From Streptomyces sp. (GTDB lineage: Bacteria; Actinomycetota; Actinomycetes; Streptomycetales; Streptomycetaceae): 64,000 nucleotides of DNA. Positions 1-7,768 of the stretch are shown here, piece by piece; the first letter of the stretch is position 1, and each line of letters begins with the position of its first letter. The notes beneath the pieces were generated by a model, which was not told where the DNA came from, ran no database searches, and saw only the letters and a program-made list of their open reading frames with translations. The DNA is taken from contig NZ_JAEKKT010000168.1 of assembly GCF_019510245.1 (NCBI RefSeq), positions 16,712 through 80,711 on the forward strand, in the 5' to 3' direction. The translations under genes were made by a program, and so were the position numbers.

Positions 1-284
1 GTCGCAGCGCTCCGGGCCGGAACGGCCGTGGCGCAGGCATCGCTCGCCAGCCCCGCGTGACCCCGTGGCCCGGACGGCACTCGGCGGGTGAGCCTCGTCC
101 CCGTTGTCGGCAGTGCCTCGCTCCGCCTCGACGCCGCGTGCGCACGCGGACCATCCCGCGTCGTCGCGGAACGCCGTCGCCGCACTGATCGCGACGCATC
201 CGGCGGCGTCCGGCCCGGCGTCGAAACGCCCGTTGCGGAGAGCGCGGCGCGGCGCCCCGCAGGTCCGTCGGCCTACGCCGGGGC
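1..284. other. Left edge, no supported gene
   Basis: This GC-rich stretch lies downstream of the methyltransferase stop. Open frames exist on both strands, but none has a convincing ribosome binding site or a recognisable protein. I see no repeat or clear terminator. Confidence 0.4.
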
Positions 285-1076
285 TCAGCGGATGCGGGCC
301 ACTCCCGCGTAGATGCCGGCGTCCGGCTCCGGGGCCGGAGCCGGGGCGGAGCCGAGCCACTGGGTCGCCGTCACCAGGCCGGGGGACACGAGGTCCAGGC
401 CGTCGAAGAAGCGCTCCACTTCGGGGCGGGTGCGGAAGGCGAGCCGGATGCCGCCCCGGGCGTACTCGGCGACGACCTGTTCGACGAGTTCCGGGTACAG
501 GTCGGACGCGGCGTGCGACAGGATCAGGTAGCTGCCGGACGGCAGCGTGTCGACGAGGGCCCGGACGATGCCGTGGGCGCCCTGCTCGTCGCTGATGAAG
601 TGCATCAGCGCGATGAGGGAGAGGGCGACCGGGCGGTCGAAGTCCAGGACGTGCCGGGCGTGCCGGACGATCGCCTCCGGGTCGCGCACGTCGGCCTGGA
701 TGTAGTCGGTCGCCCCCTCGGGGCGGCTGATCAGCAGCGCCTCGGCGTGCCGGAGGACGATCGGGTCGTTGTCGGTGTAGACGACCTTGGCCGACGGCAC
801 GACGTTCTGCACGATCTGGTGGAGGTTCGGCTCGGTGGGGATTCCGGTGCCGATGTCCAGGAACTGGTCGACGCCCTGCCCGGCCAGCCACGCCGCCGCC
901 CGGTGCATGAACTGGCGGTTCTGCCGGGCGGCGTCCCTCGCCTCGGGCGGCAGCTTCGCACCGACCGCCTCGTCGACCGGGTAGTTGTCCTTGCCTCCGA
1001 GCAGCCAGTCGTAGACCCGCGCCGGGTGTGCCCTGCTGGTGTCTATCGGCAGAGACGGCTGTGGGTTGGTCGTCAT
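285..1076 (-). CDS. SAM-dependent methyltransferase, DUF574 (Methyltransf_19) type
   Basis: The protein has about 263 residues. It opens with the family hallmark PARVYDWLLGGKDNYPVDE, followed by the SAM-binding glycine motif FLDIGTGIPTEPN near residue 75. A later acidic segment, VVYTDNDPIVLRHAEALL, fits ribose binding. These proteins are very numerous in Streptomyces and their substrates are mostly unknown. The ATG at 1076 was chosen over an upstream frame extension because GGAG lies 7 nt before it and the homology begins just after it. The gene stands alone. Its upstream region holds a nine-copy hexanucleotide repeat. Family assignment is confident; the substrate cannot be given. Confidence 0.9.
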   Translation of the reverse strand: MTTNPQPSLPIDTSRAHPARVYDWLLGGKDNYPVDEAVGAKLPPEARDAARQNRQFMHRAAAWLAGQGVDQFLDIGTGIPTEPNLHQIVQNVVPSAKVVYTDNDPIVLRHAEALLISRPEGATDYIQADVRDPEAIVRHARHVLDFDRPVALSLIALMHFISDEQGAHGIVRALVDTLPSGSYLILSHAASDLYPELVEQVVAEYARGGIRLAFRTRPEVERFFDGLDLVSPGLVTATQWLGSAPAPAPEPDAGIYAGVARIR

Positions 1077-1276
1077 GGCAACTCCATCGCGCCGGGGAGA
1101 CGGTGAGAGACCGAGGTCATGGTGATCGTACTCGGGCTCCTCATCCGCCTTGCCCACCGGGCGACTTGGCCGCACGGGGCCGGTGCGGCCTTCGGGGGGT
1201 GGGCAGTTGCTCGTGGCAGCAGCCGAACCGCCGAGGGCGTGATGTACGACTCGACGCCGGCGCCGTCGCCACCGTC

Positions 1277-1330
1277 TGCGGCTGCGGCTGCGGCTGCGGC
1301 TGCGGCTGCGGCTGCGGCTGCGGCTGCGGC
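1277..1330. repeat. Hexanucleotide microsatellite (TGCGGC)x9
   Basis: Nine perfect tandem copies of TGCGGC fill 54 bp. They lie about 200 bp upstream of the methyltransferase start, in the 416-bp gap behind the Ppx/GppA gene. Read as protein the tract gives only poly-Ala, poly-Cys-Gly or poly-Gln-Pro, so the overlapping open frames are artefacts. Confidence 0.95.
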
Positions 1331-1382
1331 CAGATCAAGGCAGTTCGCTGTCCCACGCCGATTGCACGCCACGTACGACCAA

Positions 1383-1401
1383 CTCGTCCGGAGCGGACGA
1401 G
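1383..1401. terminator. Short hairpin, possible terminator
   Basis: CTCGTCCG and CGGACGAG form an 8-bp perfect stem with a 3-nt GAG loop. It lies about 90 bp past the stop of the Ppx/GppA gene on its transcribed strand. There is no U-tract, as is common in Streptomyces terminators. The rest of 1077-1492 shows no gene. Confidence 0.45.
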
Positions 1402-1492
1402 AACCGGGCCCCAGGCCCGCTACGCGGATGCCGAGGCCCTGGGGTTGCGCCGCTGAACGGCGGGAAACGCCGACGGGGTCGGGCGGTCGAGG

Positions 1493-2632
1493 TCAGGCGG
1501 TCGGTGTCGTCTGCGGGGCGCTCCGCAGTGGCAGCAGGCTGACGGCCCTCGCGACCGACCCGTCCCGGTCGCCGTACCGGTCCCCGTCCCGGTTCGCGCC
1601 GTCCCGGTCCCCGTCCCGGTTCGCGCCGTCCCGGTCCCCGTCCCGGTTCGCGCCGTCCCGGTTCGCGTCCCGGTTCGTGCCGTGCGCCGCCTCCATGTCG
1701 GCCCACCAGTCGGCGCCGTCCTCCAGGTAGCGCAGCAGGATGCCCTCGCGCAGGGCCCAGGGGCAGATCGCAAGCTTCTTCACCCCGCTCAGTTTCATCG
1801 CGGTGTGGCCGACGACCGCTCCCGCGAGACTCTGCCGGGCCCGTGGCGCGGAGATGCCGGGCAGGCCGGCGCGCTCCGTCACCGGCAGGGCGGCCAGCCG
1901 GTCGATCGCCCGGCGCAGGTCGCCCCGGCACAGGATCCGCTCGGCGAACGGGCCGTCCCGCCCCGGGGCCGCGCCGCACAGCCGGGCCAGCTGCTGGAAG
2001 GTGCGGGAGGTGGCGACGACGGTGTGCGGGTGTTCCCAGCGGATGCGGGCGGTGGCGTCGCGCAGCTGATGGCGGGCCCGGCGGCGCAGTTCGCGCAGTT
2101 CGTCCGCCGTCGGCGGCCCCTCGTGGCCCAGGAACTCGTTGGTCAGCCGGCCCGCCCCGAGGGGCAGCGAGACCGCGAACTCCGGCATCCGGCCCCGCCC
2201 GAAGGCCACCTCGAAGGAGCCGCCCCCGATGTCGAAGACGGCCAGCGGACCGGCCCGCCAGCCCATCCAGCGCCGGACGCCGAGAAAGGTCAGCTGGGCC
2301 TCCACCTCGCCGGGCAGCACGCACAGCCGTATCCCGGCGTCCTGGGCCACGGTCCGCAGGACGGCCACGCGGTCGGGTGCGTTGCGTACGACGGCGGTGG
2401 CGAACGCCAGGGGTTCCGGGGCGCCCCACCGGCGGGCGATCTCGACGGCCTTGCGCAGCGCCTCGACCAGCTGCTCGGTGGCCCTCTCCCCGAAGTACCC
2501 GTCGGCTCCGACCTGTTCGGACAGGCGGAGTTTCCACTTGGCGGTGTGCACCGGCAGCGGCACCCCGCCCGTCGCGTCGGTCACCACCAGCCGGACCGTG
2601 TTCGATCCCGCGTCCACCAGGCCCACTCTCAT
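1493..2632 (-). CDS. Ppx/GppA family exopolyphosphatase
   Basis: The 379-residue protein begins MRVGLVDAGSNTVRLVV, the first phosphate-binding motif of the Ppx/GppA ASKHA fold. LAVFDIGGGSFEVAFG near residue 130 is the second motif. The family releases phosphate from polyphosphate or the gamma phosphate of pppGpp. Residues up to about 305 match a normal short actinobacterial Ppx. The last 50 or so form a tail of Asn-Arg-Asp-Gly repeats encoded by three perfect 27-bp copies. ATG 2632 was chosen because the catalytic motif starts at residue 4; the longer upstream extension is low-complexity Arg/Ala. Whether the enzyme prefers polyphosphate or pppGpp cannot be decided here. Confidence 0.9.
   Translation of the reverse strand: MRVGLVDAGSNTVRLVVTDATGGVPLPVHTAKWKLRLSEQVGADGYFGERATEQLVEALRKAVEIARRWGAPEPLAFATAVVRNAPDRVAVLRTVAQDAGIRLCVLPGEVEAQLTFLGVRRWMGWRAGPLAVFDIGGGSFEVAFGRGRMPEFAVSLPLGAGRLTNEFLGHEGPPTADELRELRRRARHQLRDATARIRWEHPHTVVATSRTFQQLARLCGAAPGRDGPFAERILCRGDLRRAIDRLAALPVTERAGLPGISAPRARQSLAGAVVGHTAMKLSGVKKLAICPWALREGILLRYLEDGADWWADMEAAHGTNRDANRDGANRDGDRDGANRDGDRDGANRDGDRYGDRDGSVARAVSLLPLRSAPQTTPTA
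1582..1662. repeat. Three perfect 27-bp tandem repeats inside the Ppx/GppA gene
   Basis: The 27-bp unit occurs at 1582-1608, 1609-1635 and 1636-1662 without mismatch, with degenerate partial units on both sides. Each unit encodes nine residues of the type DRDGANRDG, so copy-number change stays in frame and alters only tail length. Confidence 0.95.
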
Positions 2633-2880
2633 GGGCTTCACGTACCCAGCGCAGCCGGGGTGATGCGGTGCGTGCGCGGCGGCGGGAGCAAAGGCGCGCG
2701 CACGGGTGTGCGCAGGGGGTGCGCGCAGCGGGCCGTGCGCAGGGCGTGTGCAGCACGTGGCCTCCTGACCGTCCGCGGGCCGCCTCCTCCTCCGCCCGCC
2801 CCGCCCGAACACGTCAACGCATACGCGTACTGCATTTCACGTTTTTGTGTGCGGGAACAGACGGCCGTACGATGTGGCCC
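2633..2880. other. Divergent intergenic region with GTGCGC-rich low complexity
   Basis: This gap separates the Ppx/GppA gene from the winged-helix gene. Between about 2660 and 2755 it is rich in imperfect GTGCGC/GTGCGCAG runs. A less GC-rich stretch at 2815-2860 is the likeliest promoter zone for the rightward gene. No coding sequence is supported. Confidence 0.4.
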
Positions 2881-3237
2881 ATGGTGGGAGTCCACGGAGT
2901 TCCCGAGCCGCACACCGGCTGGACGTTCCTGACGAGTCACGCACGCGTCCTGGCCAGCATCGCCGACGACCACAACACCCGGATCCGCGACATCGCGGCC
3001 CGCTGCCGGCTCACCGAACGCGCCGTCCAGAAGATCATCTCGGACCTGGAAGCGGACGGCTACCTCTCCCACACCCGCAACGGCCGCACCAACCAGTACC
3101 GCATCGACCCGGACAAGGTGCTCCGCCACCCCGCCGAAGCCGGTGACGGCCTCACCGTCGCCTCCCTCCTGGCCATGCTGGTCAGGGACGAGGCGGACCG
3201 CCGGACCACGGGCGAACAGGCCGAGGGCGGTTCCTGA
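2881..3237 (+). CDS. Winged-helix DNA-binding regulator (MarR/ArsR-like)
   Basis: This small protein of 118 residues is built around one winged helix-turn-helix. Residues 30-80 read as recognition helices (IRDIAARCRLTERAVQKIISDL) followed by a wing with YLSHTRNGRTNQYRID. It probably acts as a DNA-binding transcription factor; no ligand domain is visible. Two in-frame ATGs, 2872 and 2881, are possible. I use the second because the recognisable domain follows directly, but neither has a strong ribosome site. It is followed after 97 bp by the Mop-domain gene on the same strand. The target is unknown. Confidence 0.8.
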   Translation: MVGVHGVPEPHTGWTFLTSHARVLASIADDHNTRIRDIAARCRLTERAVQKIISDLEADGYLSHTRNGRTNQYRIDPDKVLRHPAEAGDGLTVASLLAMLVRDEADRRTTGEQAEGGS

Positions 3238-3334
3238 CGGGCGCGCCGCTCCCGAACGGCTAACTTGTGGAGTCGACGTAGGGACGAATCCCGACAATCC
3301 GCCCCTCCCCCCTCCCTCTGTTAGGCGGCCCGTC

Positions 3335-3757
3335 ATGAGCCTGAGCATCCGCAACCAGATCCCCGGCACCGTCACCGCCGTCACCCCGGGCGAGGTGATG
3401 GCGACCGTGAAGGTCCGGGTCGCCGGCGGCCAGGAACTCACCGCCGCGATCACCCTGGAGGCGGTCCGGGAGCTGGGGCTCGCCGAGGGTTCGGCGGTAC
3501 GCGCGATGGTCAAGTCCACCGAGGTCGCGCTCGCCACCGGCCGGGTGCCGGGCGTGTCCATCCGCAACCAGCTGCCCGGCACGGTCAGCGACGTGGCCAC
3601 CGGCGGGGCGATGGCCACGGTCAGGGTCGCCGTGGACGGAGGCCAGGACCTCACCGCGGCGATCACCAGGGACGCGGTCGGCGATCTCGGCCTGACGGCC
3701 GGTGCGCCGGTCGTGGCGCTCATCAAGGCGACCGAGGTGTCCCTCGCCACCGCCTGA
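3335..3757 (+). CDS. Tandem Mop/TOBE-domain molybdate (oxyanion)-binding protein
   Basis: The 140-residue protein consists of two copies of the same domain (about residues 1-68 and 72-140). Each starts SIRNQ[IL]PGTV and continues with ATV[KR]V, then a helix and a last strand with STEVALAT or ATEVSLAT. This is the Mop/TOBE fold that binds molybdate or tungstate in molbindins and ModE. With no DNA-binding or ATPase part, it is best read as a soluble storage or buffering molbindin. No mod transport genes are nearby. Binding of molybdate is inferred from the family. Confidence 0.88.
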   Translation: MSLSIRNQIPGTVTAVTPGEVMATVKVRVAGGQELTAAITLEAVRELGLAEGSAVRAMVKSTEVALATGRVPGVSIRNQLPGTVSDVATGGAMATVRVAVDGGQDLTAAITRDAVGDLGLTAGAPVVALIKATEVSLATA

Positions 3758-3799
3758 CCCCGCGCGGGTCGGCACCGGCGGAGAGCGGGCACCCGGTCG

Positions 3800-4798
3800 T
3801 CACTTCTCGCCGTGCTGCCGCCGGATCCTCGAGGCCACCTCGTTCTCCTCCGTCTCCCACCAGGGGCGGACCCGGTCGGCCGCCGGGGCGGCGGGGCCGG
3901 CGACCGTGGCCGCCGTGGCTGCGGGGGAGGCCGCGGGGACCGCGGCGAGCTGCTCGTCCAGGTGCCGGTCGAGGGCGGCCGTCTGGACGCGTTCCGCCCG
4001 CGCCCACTGGAACAGGAGCGCCAGCAGGAACGGCAGGGCGACCAGCTCGGCGATGCTGAGCATCGCGCCGCCGCCGATCTGCTGGTCGTGCCGGACGTCG
4101 GGGGCCCAGGACGGATGGTGGTGCAGGTACCACGCGCCGGCGATCAGCGTGCCGTGCGTCATCACGACGACTCCGGGAACCGCGTCGATCACGCCGTCCA
4201 GGAAGACGAGGGCCGCCCGCACCGGATGGGTGCACCAGGCGGGCAGGGTCTCCTCACGGGTCAGGACCGGCACGACGAAGAGGCAGCCCGCCACCAGCAG
4301 GTGCAGGTACATCAGCTCGTGCAGCCAGCCCACGCGCAGTGCGGTGGCGAAGTACGGGGTGAAGTAGACCGTGAGCTCGGTGGCAAGGACGAGGGCCGTG
4401 CTGACCAGGGGGAAGGTCAGGAGGCGGACCACGCGCCCGGTCATCGCACGGCGGACCCGCGCCGCCGCGCCCTGCGGCAGCGCCTCCACCGCCAGCCGCA
4501 GCGGGTCGCCGAGGGCCAGGCCGAGCGGGGCCAGGAGGTCGAGCAGGATGTTCTGCACGGCCGCGGGCCAGAACAGCACATGGTCGTAGACGGCCAGGCC
4601 GGACATCGTCGCGACGACCAGCGCCCCGAGCCCCAGCACCGCGAAGGCCGCGGACCGGGCCGGCGACCAGGACCCGCCCCCGGCGCGCACGAGCCGCACA
4701 CCCCAGCCGTACAGCCCGCCCAGGGCCACGACCAGCAGCAACGCGGGCACGTCCAGCTGCCACGACGTCAGCAGCCGGCCCACAGTCAGCTCGGCCAT
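3800..4798 (-). CDS. CtaG-like copper/cytochrome oxidase assembly membrane protein
   Basis: The protein (about 332 residues) has several hydrophobic helices in the first 255 residues, followed by an Ala/Pro-rich cytoplasmic tail. It carries the caa3_CtaG features: WLHELMYLHLLVAG with histidines in a membrane helix, VVVMTHGTLIAGAWYLHHH, and DQQIGGGAMLSIAELVALPF. Members are linked to copper delivery for cytochrome c oxidase. ATG 4798 is preferred to a GTG 9 nt upstream because AAGGGTGAG sits about 5 nt before the ATG and overlaps the GTG. It converges with the Mop gene. Confidence 0.85.
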   Translation of the reverse strand: MAELTVGRLLTSWQLDVPALLLVVALGGLYGWGVRLVRAGGGSWSPARSAAFAVLGLGALVVATMSGLAVYDHVLFWPAAVQNILLDLLAPLGLALGDPLRLAVEALPQGAAARVRRAMTGRVVRLLTFPLVSTALVLATELTVYFTPYFATALRVGWLHELMYLHLLVAGCLFVVPVLTREETLPAWCTHPVRAALVFLDGVIDAVPGVVVMTHGTLIAGAWYLHHHPSWAPDVRHDQQIGGGAMLSIAELVALPFLLALLFQWARAERVQTAALDRHLDEQLAAVPAASPAATAATVAGPAAPAADRVRPWWETEENEVASRIRRQHGEK

Positions 4799-4949
4799 CC
4801 GGCTCACCCTTCTTCGGTCGGGGACGAAACGGGTCAGGTCAGTCCACTGCGCGACGCTATACCCGTCCCGCCCCGCCCCCGCACCGGGGCTCGTGCAGAA
4901 TCGGCGCGATCACCGAGCGGTGATCGATACGGTTCTCAAGGGGGGATTC

Positions 4950-5543
4950 ATGTTCGGAAAGCGGCTCATAGTGAGCACCGCCATCGCGATTCTGATCGGC
5001 ACGCTCGGCGCGTGCTCCGGGGGCGGCGACGGGAACGGGGTCGACGACGGCGTCACCTACGGACAGGACGGCACGAACACCGGGACGGACACCGGGACGA
5101 ACCCCGGCACGGACACCGGGACCGGGAACGGCTCCGCCGGCACCCCCTCCGCCCAGGACGACACCGTCCGCGGGCTGAAGGACACCGTCCGGCACGTCAC
5201 CGCGAGGACCACCCGGGCCACCCGCCCCCGCCTGGTCAAGAAGTGCTCCACCGCCACGCGCCGGGTCCGGCACACCTCCAGCAGCGGGTCCGGCAGCAAG
5301 CGGAGGACCCGGACCTGGTACACGACCGAGCGGTACCGGTCCTGCACCAAGGTCCACCGCGGCACCGAGACCTACCGGAAGACCGTCCGCACCGAGAAGT
5401 GGTGCGTGGAGCTGGACGACGTGAACGGCGACCGGGGGCGCGACGACGTCTGGTACCAGGTCAGCAGCTCGGTCTACGCCGACGCCCTGGCCGCGGACGA
5501 CCACGCCCGGCTGGAGTTCGCCGCGACCCGCGAGGGCTGCTGA
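4950..5543 (+). CDS. Secreted lipoprotein, function unknown
   Basis: The protein has 197 residues. A Lys-Arg N-terminus and a hydrophobic stretch lead to the lipobox LGAC near residue 21, so it should be lipid-anchored outside the membrane. A linker of Gly-Thr-Asp-Thr repeats follows (about residues 40-65). The globular part from 75 on is Arg/Thr-rich with three or four cysteines likely to pair outside the cell. GGGGGA 4 nt before the ATG fixes the start. I do not recognise the domain. Confidence 0.78.
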   Translation: MFGKRLIVSTAIAILIGTLGACSGGGDGNGVDDGVTYGQDGTNTGTDTGTNPGTDTGTGNGSAGTPSAQDDTVRGLKDTVRHVTARTTRATRPRLVKKCSTATRRVRHTSSSGSGSKRRTRTWYTTERYRSCTKVHRGTETYRKTVRTEKWCVELDDVNGDRGRDDVWYQVSSSVYADALAADDHARLEFAATREGC

Positions 5544-5611
5544 GCCGCCCGGCCACCGCCGCCCTCCCGGGCCCGCGTCACAGTTCTGTGCCGGGCCAAG
5601 GTGATCCTTGT

Positions 5612-5640
5612 TCACTTTCGTTCGGCCGTACCTAAAGTGA
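5612..5640. promoter_or_regulatory. Inverted repeat upstream of the secreted protein gene
   Basis: TCACTTT (5612-5618) and AAAGTGA (5634-5640) form a 7-bp perfect inverted repeat with 15 bp between, about 85 bp before the next start. The region is less GC-rich than its surroundings, as expected for a promoter. A role as operator is inference only. Confidence 0.35.
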
Positions 5641-5725
5641 TCAACGCGGCCCGCGGATCCTGACCACCTCCGCCGCCGCACAGGGGAAACGGGGAACGAC
5701 GGGGAACACGGGGGGCTTCACCATC

Positions 5726-6406
5726 ATGAGGGAACGATTCGCCATGCCTCGGCGCGGGCCGGGGCGGCCGTTCGCCGCGCTGCTGGCCGCCGTCGGCGTC
5801 GTCGCCGGGGTGCTGGTCGGCCGGCCGGGGCTGGAGTCGGTGCCGGGGTGCGGGACCTCGGCGGACCTGTATCCCTCGCAGACCGCGAAGGACTGGGTGT
5901 CGTACGCCGACCACGTGGTGATCGCCGGCCCGACCGGGGAGCGGGAGACGAACCGGCGGACGTACCCCAAGGGTGCCGTGGCGTACGCGATGGACCGGCT
6001 GGTGAGCTTCCGGACCGACAGCACGCTGTGGTCGCGCCCCTCGCCCCGGCACGCCCTCGGCTCCGCCTTCGACCTGGTCGCCCCCGGCTGGGAGGTCTAC
6101 CGGTCCAGCGGCACCCGCGTCGCCGAGATGGCCACCGACGCGCCCCGCCTCCAGGTGGGCCACACCTACCTGCTGGCCCTGCGCTGGCACGAGGGCGGCT
6201 GGGCGGTCCTCGGCGAGGGCGGGGCCGTGCCCTTCGACGACCGCACCGGCGACCAGGGCGAGTGGTGCGGGCGGGTGCTGAGCAAGGAGGACGTCGCCGA
6301 GGGCGAGCGCTTCTCCCGGCACGACGACCACAGCCTGGAGAAGGCGCTGCTGGGACAGGACGAGCAGGCCGCCAGGAGAGCCCTGGACCAGGCGGCCCGG
6401 GACTGA
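5726..6406 (+). CDS. Membrane-anchored or secreted protein, unknown
   Basis: This protein of 226 residues has a positively charged start (MRERFAMPRRGPGR) and one hydrophobic segment at about 15-33, read as a signal peptide or anchor. The exported part holds a few cysteines (GCGTS, EWCG) and an acidic C-terminus. A run of G before ATG 5726 serves as ribosome site; an in-frame ATG at 5744 is an alternative. I do not recognise a family. It ends 330 bp before the Pst-like operon and is probably independent of it. Confidence 0.7.
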   Translation: MRERFAMPRRGPGRPFAALLAAVGVVAGVLVGRPGLESVPGCGTSADLYPSQTAKDWVSYADHVVIAGPTGERETNRRTYPKGAVAYAMDRLVSFRTDSTLWSRPSPRHALGSAFDLVAPGWEVYRSSGTRVAEMATDAPRLQVGHTYLLALRWHEGGWAVLGEGGAVPFDDRTGDQGEWCGRVLSKEDVAEGERFSRHDDHSLEKALLGQDEQAARRALDQAARD

Positions 6407-6743
6407 GCCCCGTACCCCGGTTCTTCACACCTGGCCATATCCGGCCACGCCCGGCCGCACAGGGTGGTACGACTGTCCCCGTCCCGCCCGGACGACCGCG
6501 ACCTGACCGAACTCGCCGTGCCCGCCCGGCTCCTGGGCGGCGCGGGTGCCGGAAGAGCCTCGTCCCGCCTGACCCTCCAGTACACAGGCACCCACATCTC
6601 CCCCACCGAAATGGCATGAACGGTTCACCTGCGCTCCACCTTCGACGCGTTGGTGCGCAAGGAACCGGCCATTGACTCGACCCGCGCGGCAACCCGTTGG
6701 AGCCGCGTAGGGGGCCATTCGTTTCCGTATAGGGGGGGGCACA
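6407..6743. promoter_or_regulatory. Leader and promoter region of the Pst-like operon
   Basis: No gene is supported in these 337 bp. The notable element is a PHO-box-type direct repeat at 6623-6640. Downstream lie TTGACT (6672-6677) and a run of G ending at 6739 that acts as ribosome site for pstC. I could not place a matching -10 with confidence. Confidence 0.5.
6623..6640 (+). promoter_or_regulatory. PHO box (PhoP-binding direct repeat)
   Basis: GTTCACC and CTCCACC are spaced so that the repeat period is 11 bp, matching the Streptomyces PhoP direct-repeat unit (consensus near GTTCACC with 4 spacer bases). It lies 104 bp before the pstC start. The first unit is perfect; the second has two changes. 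This predicts induction of the downstream cluster on phosphate starvation. Confidence 0.7.
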
Positions 6744-7766
6744 GTGGTGTCCGCGCTCAAGGGTTCCGCAGGGGCGGAATCCGAAAGACCCGTGCCCAGG
6801 CAGCTGTCGGCCGCCCGGGGGCTCGGGGACCGGATCTTCCGGGTCCAGTTGACGGCCTCCGGGGTCATCGTCCTCGCCATCATGGCTGCCGTAGGGCTGT
6901 TCCTGCTGCTCCGGGCCGGACAGGCGCTGCGGACCAGAGGGGTCTGGGGCTTCCTCACCACCGCCGAATGGCAGCCGGACGTACACCGCTTCGGCATCGC
7001 GGCCGTGCTCACCGGCACCCTGCTCATCGCCGCCGTGGCCGTCACGATCAGTGTGCCGCTGGCCCTCGGGACCGCCCTGTTCATCTCGGACGTCGCGCCC
7101 CGCCCGCTGCGCCGCACGCTCGTCTCCATGGTCGACCTGATGGCCGCCGTGCCGTCCGTGGTCTACGGCCTGTGGGGCCTGTTCTTCCTCCAGCAGCACG
7201 TCATCGGCCTCTCCCGCTGGCTGTCGGACTGGTTCGGGTGGATACCGTTCCTGCACGTCGACGGCACCCAGCCGGGCGAACCGCTGGCCTCGCAGAGCGT
7301 CTACACCGCCTCCACCTTCGTCGCCGGGATCGTCGTCGCGCTGATGGTCGCGCCGATCCAGTGCTCGGTGATGCGCGAGGTGTTCGCGCAGGCACCGGCC
7401 GGCGAACGGGAGGGTGCCTACGCGCTCGGCGCCACCCGCTGGGGCATGATCCGCGCGGTCGTGCTGCCGTACGGCATGGGCGGGATCATCGGCGGCACCA
7501 TGCTGGGCCTGGGCCGCGCCCTCGGCGAGACCATCGCGGTCTACCTGATCATCTCCCCGGTCTTCACGATCCAGCCGCACATCCTGCAGACCGGCTCGAA
7601 CTCCGTCTCCTCCCTCATCGCCCTGCACTACGGCGATGCCTCGACCTTCGGCATGTCGGCGCTGATGGCGGCGGGCCTGGCGCTGTTCCTGCTCACCCTG
7701 GCGGTCAACTTCACCGCTTCCTCGATCGTGGCGCGGTCACGGTCCGGCGCACAGAGCGAGGCCTGA
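6744..7766 (+). CDS. pstC: Phosphate ABC transporter permease PstC-like
   Basis: This inner-membrane permease has 340 residues and about six helices. The cytoplasmic EAA loop is clear near residue 230 (REGAYALGATRWGMIRAVVLP), followed by the PstC-type LGRALGETIAV. Together with PstA it would form the channel for phosphate energised by PstB. GTG 6744 follows a strong G-rich ribosome site; a second GTG 3 nt on is equally possible. It is first in an operon of seven genes, with only 2 nt to pstA. The usual order pstS-pstC-pstA-pstB is not kept, so this is probably a second, specialised Pst system. Confidence 0.9.
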   Translation: MVSALKGSAGAESERPVPRQLSAARGLGDRIFRVQLTASGVIVLAIMAAVGLFLLLRAGQALRTRGVWGFLTTAEWQPDVHRFGIAAVLTGTLLIAAVAVTISVPLALGTALFISDVAPRPLRRTLVSMVDLMAAVPSVVYGLWGLFFLQQHVIGLSRWLSDWFGWIPFLHVDGTQPGEPLASQSVYTASTFVAGIVVALMVAPIQCSVMREVFAQAPAGEREGAYALGATRWGMIRAVVLPYGMGGIIGGTMLGLGRALGETIAVYLIISPVFTIQPHILQTGSNSVSSLIALHYGDASTFGMSALMAAGLALFLLTLAVNFTASSIVARSRSGAQSEA

Positions 7767-7768
7767 CG

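Noticed and set aside
1073..1730. Poly-Ala, Cys-Gly and Gln-Pro frames around the hexanucleotide repeat
   Set aside because: They are a product of the TGCGGC repeat read in different frames; flanks show no protein likeness.
5610..5626. A possible second PHO box (GTTCACT...TTCGGCC)
   Set aside because: Spacing and the second unit do not fit the 11-bp repeat; the inverted repeat at 5612-5640 explains the sequence better.
6672..6700. TTGACT as -35 of a vegetative promoter before pstC
   Set aside because: No acceptable -10 at 16-19 bp; the placement was left open rather than annotated.
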